Shown here: positions 43,247 to 53,163 of the stretch, piece after piece
Layout of the letters: the number at the start of each line of letters is the position of its first letter
Position numbering within the stretch: position 1 is the stretch's first letter
Source: Nyssa sinensis
Taxonomy: Eukaryota; Streptophyta; Magnoliopsida; Cornales; Nyssaceae
Direction: 5' to 3'
Assembly: GCA_008638375.1 (NCBI GenBank)
Contig: CM018032.1
Span: 30,863,751-30,927,750 of the forward strand
DNA: 64,000 nt
Position numbers and translations under genes: made by a program
Notes under the pieces: model-generated
Database searches by the model: none
Told to the model about the DNA's origin: nothing
Seen by the model: only the letters and a program-made list of their open reading frames with translations

Positions 43247-45154
43247 ATGTCTGGCTTAGAATCACATTCTGGTTTGGGGAGTCCTTCTGAGACTGATCCT
43301 CAAATGCAATTAGTGAATGTTGATGAACATAGAATGGTAGTTCCTCCCTCTAGTCCGGGGGTCAGGATTGTCGATGCTTTTGATGATCCCCCGAACAGGG
43401 CTGGCGAAACCTCTGGTCGGTCTGATCGCAGAGAAGAGGGTGAGAGTGTAATTACTGAAAGTATACTGAAGGAGTTATGGGCGAAGTTCAAACTTCCCAA
43501 AAATGTCGCTTTCAGGGTCCCAGATTCTCAAGATCGCCCGGGCGATGTTAGAGATGGAGAAATCTGTGCCTATCTGGCCTGGTTTGAACTGGGTCTTACA
43601 CTCCCCTTTCCTGATATAATAAAACAATTCTTTTGTTGGTTTGATCTGTGCCCCGCAGACCTGAACCTTAACAGTTGGAGACATCTGTTGAGCTTTATCG
43701 TATTAGGGCATATGAATAATGTCAAGGTGTCCCTTGACTTGATCCGTAGCAATATGGATCTAAAACTTCAAAAGGCGGAAGGCCTTTATTACATGTCTTT
43801 TGATAGTAGGTTCAGACCCCTTACTTCTGTGCCCTCCTCCAACAAGACCTAGAAGAAATGGTACTTCTTTATTAAAGGAGGATGGGAATTCAAGAATTTC
43901 GAGGGTCAACCTTCCACATTCCCTCGAACCACTGGGCCAAGGGGTGAGGTTTAACTTTTCCGTGGCTGCGTTGACTCTGTTTTGTTTGCCAATTTGTTGA
44001 ACTGATCAATTTCTGTGTTTGCTTTGCAGTTAAGAGTGCGTGGAAGAGACCAGATTTCTCTCCCGTAATTCAGAAACAGTATAAGAAGCTTTTGAAGCCC
44101 AGCATTAGGGATCATTCTTCCATTGTCCACCCTGATAGATTAATGGCTGCCAGGGGTAGTGTCGAGGAGATAGCTGATAATGTGATGGCTCAGTGGGAGT
44201 CCGGGCCATCACCGCCTGCGGTGGGGGAGGCTTTTTCTCCAGTGGTCCCTCCAGTTCCGAAGAAGCGGAGGCTGATTTCGTCCTCTCCCGGGCCTGCTGA
44301 GAGGGAGGAAGAGGCTCCCGTCCCTATTACGGTGGTTCCTCCAATCCCGTCTCGTCGAGCGGGTAAGGAGGCATCATCATCGGTGGCTCCTGACGTTGCT
44401 GGTCAGGGAGCCAAGAAGATTCTGAGTGAGTTCTGGGCCAAAGGCTCAGTTAAAATTAAGCCTCAGGCGTCTGGGAAGCTGCTTGTTGACTTGACCGCTC
44501 TTCAGGTTAAGGTGAGCTCGTTAGAACCATATTTTCCTTACCTTTAAGCGTTTCTACTGGTGTTTGAGTCGTTTTCCTTGTGTTATGCAGACCTTGCATA
44601 CCCTTTCTGCTTTGGTGGAGGTTTCTCCATCTGTAGAGGAGCTCGACCAACTTAGGGCCAATCTGGACGAACTGGGGCTCCAGTTGGGTACTGCTCGGTC
44701 GGAGGCTCACGATTCTGCGGAGAAGTTGAAGGAGTGTCAGAACTCCTTGATAGTGATGGAATCGGAGAGGAACCTTGCCGTTGAGCGGGCGAGGAGGTTG
44801 CAGGTGGAGATGACCGGCTTGCGGTACCAGCACAGTAGGCAGCTCGATGCAGCCGTGGAGCAGGCATTAGTGGACAATGAGGAAGAGATGAGGTCGAAGC
44901 TGGAAGGAATGGCCCATCGTTTGATTACGTTTGGGTTTAATAACTTCCGCTCTCGGCTTCTTGCCAAGTTTCCTGACCTAGACGTTTCCTCCATTGTGCC
45001 GCCTGGGTCTGAACCTCCAGAGGTCAATCAGGACGAAGTGGCTGATGTCCTCCCGGCCGATCCCACGGAAGTGGTTGTACCGACTGAGGTGGTCGATACT
45101 GTACCTGCCGAACCATCTCCTGTCGTTGATCCTGTTCCTGCTGATCAGGCTTAG
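43247..45154 (+). pseudogene. Tat antisense gene, three exons, one stop codon (block 3)
   Basis: Exon 1 43247-43943, intron 43944-44029 (GTGAGG...TTGCAG), exon 2 44030-44511, intron 44512-44590 (GTGAGC...ATGCAG), exon 3 44591-45154; exon lengths and phases equal those of the intact copy at 29572-31479. A TAG at 43850-43852 replaces the TGG of the other copy and truncates the protein after about 201 residues, within the Transposase_28-like segment. Exon 2 carries the KKRR motif and proline-rich stretches, and exon 3 the coiled coil. The gene is convergent with pol and would overlap the 3' end of the sense transcript. Confidence 0.78.
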
Positions 45155-45700
45155 GATCCATATTTTGTTATTTTTTCAATGTACTTGAGACATACATTTG
45201 TTTAATGGAACAGTCTTTTGGTTAATACTCGCCTCTTTGGTTATATTGTTCTGTAGCATTCGTGCATATCTTTGAGTTATATAGCTCTGTAGTGCCTTAA
45301 CGTGTAGTTGATGGTAATAATTGTTGCAAGTTACCCTGCTCTGGAGTTTAGTGTACACCAGATCAGATTTTCTTCTGCAGGGAGCTGTGTTCCGAACTTC
45401 TTTACTTGCCTTAGGCCAGTAATTGGAGACTGCTGTTTTGAAGTATTTCAAAGCTAACTGTTCTGAATTCGGGGACAATAATAAGTGGATATCTTTGCGA
45501 TTGTAGTTTGGTTGATCAGATCTTCTGTCTCCAGATCTGTTAGAAATCAAGAAACGTCATAGTTGATGGACCTCTGCTGTACATGTGGTCCTGTAAGTGT
45601 CAATGACATGGAGAAACCGTCACGTCACATGTATGGGAAAGATTAAAAGCCTGTGTATTATGTGTATGGTCCTGCCTTTTGTTTCTCCCGAGAAGGTGGT
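45155..45700 (+). other. Tat region downstream of the antisense gene
   Basis: No gene recognised on the plus strand. On the minus strand a 124-codon open stretch (45550-45176) equals the one at 40274-40648. The region presumably holds the 3' untranslated part of the antisense gene. Confidence 0.4.
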
Positions 45701-45744
45701 TTAATACTCCATTTATTGCACCTCCGCCGTTTGGGATTTCGAAG

Positions 45745-45828
45745 CTAGTACTTCGCTTAATCGTTGTGACGGTTCAACTGGGTGGCCTAGTACTTCGCTT
45801 AATCGTTGTGACGGTTCAACTGGGTGGC
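45745..45828 (+). repeat. 42-bp tandem duplication in the second antisense frame
   Basis: CTAGTACTTCGCTTAATCG and the following bases occur twice in direct succession (45745-45786 and 45787-45828). The copy near 40060 has the unit once. The duplication is 14 codons long and keeps the frame open. Confidence 0.85.
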
Positions 45829-45954
45829 CTTTGGTCTTCCAGCGTCTATATATATGGAAACGAGGGCATATGGTTGTGCTCAACCCTTTTACTCCCCGAA
45901 TTGTTTGTAAGAGAGGTTTTTATATGCTGCCGGAGTTCTTCCACTCGTCCGGAG

Positions 45955-46446
45955 ATGATGGATGATTCCTTGCCTGAGTTAGGAATAATTAAACTGTGGC
46001 CAAAAGTTAACCCTCCCCTATTTTCAGTCTCCAAGGAAGGATTGAATGAGGCACAAGTCTTCTTGTTTCCTCTAATATCTAGTCGAGATTTCTCCGACTG
46101 GTGGTGGCCCCTCCTCGATTCAACCGAGGCCTGGAGCGTTGGTGATGAAGACGAAGGTGAGTTGCCTTCTCTTCCTCACGCCCTGTCAGAGACCCTTGCT
46201 CCAAGTGGCTGGGGTGAAACAGACGGTGTGAAGAAGAAGATTGAAGGTGGGTTGCCTCCTCCCGCTTATAACTCGGCAGTGACAACTGCTCTGAGGGAGA
46301 TGAATGGGGGCCGCCTCCTCCCCTTTGTGACTTGGCAGGAACCCTTGCTCCAATTGGCTGGGGCGTTATGCCGATTACAAAGGTGGAGAATGAAAAGTCT
46401 CCTGAGGCTCAGAGCCCTCATCATCCGTTGGTCATGGGACCAGTGA
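45955..46446 (+). CDS. Second antisense frame of the Tat element, unrecognised
   Basis: From ATG 45955 the frame gives 163 codons. A longer open frame starts upstream without a good start. TATATATA at 45847-45854, about 100 bp before the ATG, could serve as promoter. The protein begins MMDDSLPELG, has a tryptophan-rich patch (SDWWWPLLD) and then imperfect repeats of LAPSGWGE type. Another frame continues the repeat pattern (TLAPIGWGVM at about 46340), so the real product may include an intron or the frame may be broken. I do not recognise a family. Both Tat copies carry it. Confidence 0.35.
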   Translation: MMDDSLPELGIIKLWPKVNPPLFSVSKEGLNEAQVFLFPLISSRDFSDWWWPLLDSTEAWSVGDEDEGELPSLPHALSETLAPSGWGETDGVKKKIEGGLPPPAYNSAVTTALREMNGGRLLPFVTWQEPLLQLAGALCRLQRWRMKSLLRLRALIIRWSWDQ

Positions 46447-47004
46447 TAGTGATGATGAAATGGCCTGGGCACTACGTGATGCAGACTGGGGTTCAGGGTT
46501 CCTTCCTTTCAAATGGAGCCGATGAAGGCGGTTTTGAAGGTTTTGGATCTTGTGCCCCTTTATCATCCCAGGAGAAGAGCCATTATGTTGCCAAGTGTAG
46601 CTTCTGTTAATAGCTTCTGTGATAGCTTCTGTAATAGCTTCTGTAGTAGCTTCTGTAATAGCTTCTGTAGTAGTGTCTTGGTACTGATGTAAATCTTTTT
46701 GAGTTATTAATAAAGTTGAATTTCTTCTTCTCAGATCTGATATTTTCTGTGAATGTGCTCTTTTGAAACTTAAGCATCTTCTAATGCGTTGCCGATTGTT
46801 CTGAAAATAAATCAAAAACTTAGATAAATGCCAGAATCGAAGTACTTCACCTTTGGTTGAAACCATGGTGCTGGTTTGTTTGACAGATAAGTCAAATAAT
46901 GTAAATGTCAGATCCGAGGTATTCCGTTCTAGTAAACTTGAGTTGACAGGTGCTCGGAACTTCTGCCTTTGGGATAGACTGGATTACAGAACCCGCTAGT
47001 TGAA
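46447..47004 (+). other. Tat region between second antisense frame and hairpin array
   Basis: Nothing recognised except the short 15-bp tandem repeat (AGCTTCTGTAATAG type) at 46604-46668 and the continuation of the repeat-like frame to about 46610. It corresponds to 38876-39419 in the plus block. Confidence 0.45.
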
Positions 47005-47359
47005 GATGGTCCAGGCTCTGAAGGCCTGTGCATAATAGATGGACCAAGTCATAAGACTTGTGCATTAATAGATGGACCAGGCTCTGGAGGCCTGTGCATT
47101 AATAGATGGACCAGGCTCTGGAGGCCTGTGCATTAATAGATGGACCAAGTCATAAGACTTGTGCATTAATAGATGGACCAGGCTCTGGAGGCCTGTGCAT
47201 TAATAGATGGACCAGGCTCTGGAGGCCTGTGCATTAATAAATGGACTAAGTCATAAGACTTGTGCGTTAATAGATGGACCAGGCTCTGGAGGCCTGTGCA
47301 TTAATAGATGGACCAAGTCATAAGACTTGTGCATTAATAGATGGACCAGGCTCTGGAAG
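47005..47359 (-). repeat. Tandem array of 34/33-bp hairpin units, 11 copies (minus-sense element)
   Basis: Same A and B units as at 38353-38875, in the order ABABAABAABA in element sense, five units fewer. The last two units share the diagnostic deletion (CTATTATGCAC) and CTTCAG variant with the other array, so the arrays are homologous at that end and differ by internal gain or loss. Confidence 0.9.
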
Positions 47360-47378
47360 TAAAAGAAAAAAAAAATCT

Positions 47379-50300
47379 TCATTGATAATACTTCCGCAAG
47401 TGTTCTACGTTCCATGGCCTAGGAACAGGTTTTCCAGTCGTGTCTTCAAGCCAGTAAGTGGTAGGTCGAACGACCTTCGTTACTTTGTAGGGGCCTTCCT
47501 AATTTGGTGACAACTTTCCCATGGTGGGATCCTTGGTGTTCTGAAAGACTCTTCTTAAGACGAAGTCTCCTACTTGAAAGCTGACTGTCTTGAGTCCTAT
47601 CCTGGATTTATTGATCATTCTTTGTTGGTAGGCTTCCATCCTGATGCTGGCCTGATCCCTTTTTTCTTCGAGCAAATCCAAGTTCTCCATCAGCTGCTGA
47701 TCATTGGATTCTTGCTCAAAGGCCTCAGTCCTCAGAGTTGGCATACCGATTTCAACCGGAATTACCGCTTCTGTCCCATAGGCTAATGAGAAGGGTGTTT
47801 CAGAGGTGGGAGTTCTTCTGGTTGTACGGTAGGCCCAAAGGACTCCTGGGAGCTCTTCTGCCCACTTCCCTTTGGCTTGTTCCAACCTTTTCTTTAACCC
47901 ATCAAGGATTGTTCGGTTGGTGACCTCTGCCTGCCCATTTGCTTGTGGATGGCCTGGAGAGGCAAAGTGCTGCCTGATGTTGAGATTTTCGCAGAATGCC
48001 TTGAAGCCTTTACCAGTAAATTGTGTCCCATTATCTGAGATAATTACACGTGGTATGCCAAACCTGCAGACAATGTTCTTCCAGGTGAAGCTTTCGACTT
48101 CCTTTTCTGTAATATGCGTTAAAGGCTCGGCTTCGGCCCATTTAGAGAAGTAGTCGATAGCCACCAAAAGGTACTTCCTGTTTGGAGGTGCTCGTGGTAA
48201 CGGGCCCACAATGTCCATTCCCCATTGAGCAAAGGGCCAAGGACTAGGAATCAGGATGAGCTCGTGCTGAGGCTGGTGTTGGTACGAGGCGAATCTCTGA
48301 CATTTGTCACACTTCCGAACATATTCTTTAGCCTGCTTCAGCATGCCGGGCCAGTAGTAGCCCTGTGATAGAGCTCGGTGGGCTATAGTTCTGCCCCCAT
48401 TGTGATTCCCGTAAATTCCCTCGTGAATTTCAGCCAAAACATATTGTGACTCGTCTGGAGCCAAACACTTTAATAGAGGTTGAGAGTATGACCTTCTGTA
48501 AAGTTTGTCGTTCAGGATCAGGTACCGGGCCGCTCTGATTCGGATCCTCCTGGCTTTGTTTTTATCCTCTAGGAGGAGCCCGGATCTCAGATATTGGAGG
48601 ATTGGGGTCATCCAGCTCTGGGTCTGTTCATCAATTTGAGCAACTGATGCTTCCTCAATGCTGGATCCTGATTGAAAAGAGATTTTAATGGTGGAATCTG
48701 CTTCAGATTTGAGGCGGGAGGCCATGTTAGCCAGAGCATCTGCTCTGCAGTTCTGACTTCTCTCAATCTTCTGAATAGTGAAAGTTTGGAAGGAATGCTT
48801 TAAACGGTTTACCAGTTCGGAGTACCGAAGCATCCTGTCATCCTTAATGGCAAACTCTCCCAAAACTTGGCTTACTACCAGTTGGGAGTCAGAGAAGACA
48901 TCGAGGTTCTGAGCCTCGCATTTCAGGGCAAGCTTCATCCCTAAGATTAGGGCCTCGTATTCAGCTTCATTATTAGAAGCCCTAAATCCCAAGGCTGACT
49001 GCTTTTTCCGATGTAAGTCCATCAGGGGACTGTAGTACCAGTCCTACCCCTGATCCTTGATCGGTTGACGAACCATCAATATACAGCAGCCAGGTTCCTG
49101 TAGTTTCGGCGATTTGTGCTTCGTTCTGCAGTGCCGGGGTGAACTCGGCTACAAAGTCAGCTAAGGCCTGCCCTTTAATGGAGTTTCGGGGTACATATGC
49201 TATGTCAAACTCCCCTAGCTCCACAGACCACTTGACCAATCTTCCCGATACCTCGGGTTTCCTCAGTATTGACTTTAAAGGATAGGCAGTTGGAATCTCA
49301 ATTGGATGGGCCTGGAAGTAAGGTCGAAGCTTCCGGGCTGATATGACCAAGGCATAGGCCAGCTTCTCTACTTCTGGGTATCTTTTCTCCGTGTCAAGGA
49401 GTGCCCTACTGACGTAGAATATAGGCCTCTGTACTCCTTTGTCCTGTCTGATTAGTGCGGAACTGACCGCGTTCTCAGAAACTGCTAGATACAGGAGCAG
49501 CTTTTCCCCTTGTATAGGTTTTGACAGGAGCTCTGGAGAGGCCAGGTACTGCTTTAGTTCTTGGAAGGAATGCTCGCATTCTTCTGTCCATTGCAAAGCC
49601 TTGCTGCCCTTTAGGGCTCTAAAGAAAGGTAGGCAACGATCGGTGGACTTGGATATAAATCTGCTCAATGCGGCGACTCTGCCGTTCAGTGCCTGAATCT
49701 CCTTCCTGGTCTTTGGTGACTTCAGTCCAATCAGGGCTTGGATCTGAGTGGGATCTGCTTCGATACCTCTTTGAGAGACGATGTACCCCAAGAATTTTCC
49801 CTTCGTAACTCCGAAGGTACATTTCGAGGGGTTGAGCTTCATCTTGTGTTGTCTGAGGATATCGAAGGTCTGGGCTAAGTGTTGGAGATGGTTGCCTTTC
49901 TGGAGGCTCTTTACCAGCATGTCGTCGATATATACCTCCATGGTGCTGCCAAGCAGTGGGCTGAACATCTTGTTCACCAACCGTTGGTAAGTGGCTCCAA
50001 CATTCTTCAAACCGAAAGGCATCACTCTGTAGCAGTAGAGTCCTCTTTCGGTTATGAAGGCAGTCTTTTCCTGATCTGGAGGGTACATCTGGATCTGGTT
50101 GTATCCAGAGTAGGCGTCCATGAAACTCATAAGCTCATGCCCTGCAGTGGCGTCAACCAGTTGATCTATTCTCGGCAGTGGAAAGCTGTCCTTGGGGCAT
50201 GCTTTGTTGAGGTCTGTATAGTCGACACAGACTCTCCACTTGCCGTTCTTCTTCTTGACGAGCACAGTGTTGGCTAGCCACTCGGGATAGAAAACTTCCC

Positions 50301-50547
50301 GTATCATCCTGGCGTCTAGCAGCCTCTGGACTTCTTCGTCTATAACCCGATGCCGTTCGGGAGCGGTCGGTCTTCTCTTCTGCCTGACTGGGGGGTGATC
50401 TGGATCTACCATCAGTTTATGAGTTATTAGATTAGGATCTATCCCCTCCATGTCCCTGGTTTCCCAAGCAAAGATAGAAAGGTTGTTCTTCAGAAACCTG
50501 ACTATCTTTTCCTGCTCGGCCGGCGTGAGGTCTGGGCCGATGTACAA
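47379..50547 (-). pseudogene. pol: Tat pol: RT, two RNase H domains, integrase (minus sense, one frameshift, one stop)
   Basis: The domain order equals that at 35162-38331. The segment 50547-48982 reads through RT (YIDD), gypsy RNase H and into the archaeal-type RNase H. One extra base near 48993, in AAGGCTG where the other copy has AAGCTG, shifts the frame, and 49022-47499 carries the rest: [10 protein letters not shown], the H-H-C-C finger, and the full D, D, E integrase motifs. A TAG at 47501-47499 (TGG in the other copy) cuts off the last 40 or so residues of integrase (EGPYKVTKVV...). No other lesion was seen, so this is the best-preserved pol in the window. Confidence 0.9.
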
Positions 50548-50721
50548 ATAACGCCCCTCTGCTTCTGAACTGACCAGTACCTTGATGGGCTCGCCAACAG
50601 GCTTGGCTCAGCTATCACGTCCCCTTGGGCTCAGGGGCTCTTCAACGCCGGATGGGCAATCTTCCACCTCGGGAGTGTGAGTGAAAACCGGATCTACACA
50701 GTCCCGAGTGTACTGTAATTG

Positions 50722-53085
50722 CTATTTTGGAGCTGTCTCCTTGAGGGCAATAGCGTGACATTCTCGTGAGGTCGGCTGACATCCTCGGACCGAGTGCACG
50801 CTCTGGTTGTGGACGTACTTCAGACACTGATGAAGGGTCGAAGTGACCGCCCCTATCTGGTGTAACCAGGGTCTCCCGATGATGACGTTGTATGGAGACT
50901 TCATGTTCAACACCATGTATTCAGAGATGGCGGTTTTCTGCCCTTCACCTTCCCCAATAGTGGTAGGAAGGTCAACTCTCCCCAGGGGGGTGCTGAGGTT
51001 GCCATCAAAAGCTGCCATTACGGCAGTGGTGGGCTTGATGCTGTCCTGGTCTATGCCCATCCGCTTAAGCGGTTCATAGAATAGAATGTTGACTGAGCTG
51101 ACAGTGTCGACTAGGACTCTTCTAGTTTCGAAGTTGGCGATTCTGAGGGTGATAACAAGGGCATCACTGTGAGGGCAATGTACCCTTGCTAGATCTTGCT
51201 CGGTAAACTGGATCTCTGGCCCTGGCTTGAGCCTCTTTTCGACGTTGGAGACCTGCGAGATGTTTGGGGCGGTTCTGGCCTCCCGAGCATATCTTTTTCT
51301 TGCCCTGTTGGACATTCCTGTAACAGGGGAGTCAGCATGGAGGACGTAGATAACATGGTTGTTCTGCCTCTGAGGCTCGTTTCGTCCTTCCCGCTGCTCT
51401 TGCCTGTGTTCGGGCCTCTGATCTGGCCGCTGCTGAGGCTTGTCTTCTTGGGGGTTCTGCCTTCCGTCTTGTTTGACGAACTCCCGAAGACGTCCCTTCT
51501 TTATGAGCTGTTCTATCTTGTATCGGAGGGTCCTGCAGGTGTTAGTAGTATGCCCATGATCTTTATGGAAATTGCAATACTTACTTTGGTCCCGCAGGCT
51601 GGGATCTCCTTTGATCGGCTCTGGCCACCTCAGGTTCTCCCGATCTCGGATCTGCCGGAGTACCTGGTTCGGAGTAGTGTTCAAAGGCGTGAAGTTGGTG
51701 AACTCCCTTGGTGCGGAGTTGTACACAGCTCTGTGAGCTGTTTTCTTCTCTGGGCTTCTGACCCTCTTTTTGTTGGAGTCTTTTCTGTGATCCTCCTTCT
51801 TATGGTCCTCCCGCTTCGGATTATCCCTCTGGGTCTGATCCTTGCCCTTTTGGGCTGAGCGGTTGGCTTCTTCCAGGTTGATGTATTTTTTGGGCCGATC
51901 CATCAATGCTGCCATATCGGCCGGGGGGCTCTTTGTCAAGGAATCTCTGAAGCCGCCTTGGGCAAGCCCGGCAGTAAGGGCCGCAACAAGGAATTTCGGG
52001 CTGCAATCCGTGATCTCAGTAAGCTCGGTGTTGAAGCGGGCAATGTAGGCCCGGAGGGATTCCTCCCTGGTCTGCTTAACATTCAGCAGGAATTCGGGCC
52101 CCCTTCTGAGCCTCCTGCTGGTCATAAATCTATCCAAGAACTGTCTACCGAGCTCGTAAAAGCTGGGAATTGAGTTCGGAGGGAGGTTGTGAAACCACTT
52201 CAGAGCTGTTCCCTTCAAGCTGGTGATGAACGTTCGGCACATGAAAGCATCTGAAGCTCTGTGAAGGGCCATCGTATGCTGATAATGAGATAGGTGATCC
52301 CCTGGATCTCCAGATCCGTCGTAGAGAGTGAATTTGGGCACCACGAACTTTCTAGGCCTCTCTTCGGACATGATGGCGTGGGTGAACGGTGTGGCTAGTC
52401 TTCCGAGCAGCCTGGCCAGTTCGTCTTGCTCTAGAGGGTTCTGAGGTCCTCTTAAGCCGATTGTCCGGTCCATAGACTCGGCAATCTCCTCTACCCTTCG
52501 CGGGTCTCTGAGTCTGACATCTTGTGAACCCTGCCTGACAGCCTCGGCTTCAGGGTAGTAGGGTGGAGTGCGCCCTTCGGATGGAGGAGGAATCCGAACC
52601 GGTGGGACTGGCGCTGCATGATAAGGTTCCTGTGGTGCCGGGGGTGCTCCCGAAACCCTAGGAGTTGGGGCTCGAGTAGTGCTCCGGTAATACACGTCGG
52701 GGACAAAAGCGGATGTTCCCCAGCCAGGAACTGTTGATGGCTGTGGATCTCGGCCAGCGTGAGCAACGCCTGAAGGGTGCTCAGGCTGGTTAGTGGGGGC
52801 CTGCCCACGAAATTCTTCATTCCCCGTGGCAACTGGGGGTTGCGTTCCTGCAACGAAGTTGACCGGCGGACTAGGAGAAGCCGCCGCTTGGTTCTGCGTG
52901 AGCGTTGCCAGCGTTCTAGTAATGGCTAGCAACTGCTCCTGTACCAGTTCATTGTGTCGTTTTATTGCTTCGATCTCTTGTGGCATAGGGTTGGCCGCTG
53001 GTCCCCTTGTGCGCGGAGCAGGCGGCTGACGCTGAGCGTTTTGCGAATTCTGAGTATTCTGTCGGGGTCGGAGATTTGGTGCCAT
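50722..53085 (-). CDS. gag-pro: Tat gag-protease polyprotein (minus sense)
   Basis: 787 codons, collinear with 32624-34987 and differing at only about a dozen residues noticed (for example VYYRS for VHYRS, and MDRPKKYI for MDWAKKYI). It has a gag capsid domain, the CNFHKDHGHTTNTC zinc-knuckle-like motif and a protease with D-T-V-S-S. The substitution in the protease loop is shared by both copies and so predates their separation. The frame ends UAG-CAA-UUA (50724-50716), again followed by a second in-frame stop before pol. The start ATG has the same ACCATGG context. It would form the virus-like particle core. Confidence 0.88.
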   Translation of the reverse strand: MAPNLRPRQNTQNSQNAQRQPPAPRTRGPAANPMPQEIEAIKRHNELVQEQLLAITRTLATLTQNQAAASPSPPVNFVAGTQPPVATGNEEFRGQAPTNQPEHPSGVAHAGRDPQPSTVPGWGTSAFVPDVYYRSTTRAPTPRVSGAPPAPQEPYHAAPVPPVRIPPPSEGRTPPYYPEAEAVRQGSQDVRLRDPRRVEEIAESMDRTIGLRGPQNPLEQDELARLLGRLATPFTHAIMSEERPRKFVVPKFTLYDGSGDPGDHLSHYQHTMALHRASDAFMCRTFITSLKGTALKWFHNLPPNSIPSFYELGRQFLDRFMTSRRLRRGPEFLLNVKQTREESLRAYIARFNTELTEITDCSPKFLVAALTAGLAQGGFRDSLTKSPPADMAALMDRPKKYINLEEANRSAQKGKDQTQRDNPKREDHKKEDHRKDSNKKRVRSPEKKTAHRAVYNSAPREFTNFTPLNTTPNQVLRQIRDRENLRWPEPIKGDPSLRDQSKYCNFHKDHGHTTNTCRTLRYKIEQLIKKGRLREFVKQDGRQNPQEDKPQQRPDQRPEHRQEQREGRNEPQRQNNHVIYVLHADSPVTGMSNRARKRYAREARTAPNISQVSNVEKRLKPGPEIQFTEQDLARVHCPHSDALVITLRIANFETRRVLVDTVSSVNILFYEPLKRMGIDQDSIKPTTAVMAAFDGNLSTPLGRVDLPTTIGEGEGQKTAISEYMVLNMKSPYNVIIGRPWLHQIGAVTSTLHQCLKYVHNQSVHSVRGCQPTSRECHAIALKETAPK

Positions 53086-53142
53086 GGTTTTCCGGTGGGG
53101 AAAAAGATGAGTTTACGAATAAAGCACGTAGAGATTAGTCGA

Positions 53143-53160
53143 TTCCCACAGACGGCGCCA
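53143..53160 (-). other. Tat primer binding site (minus-sense element)
   Basis: In element sense TGGCGCCGTCTGTGGGAA, three bases inside the 5' LTR end; same as at 32549. Confidence 0.85.
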
Positions 53161-53163
53161 AAC

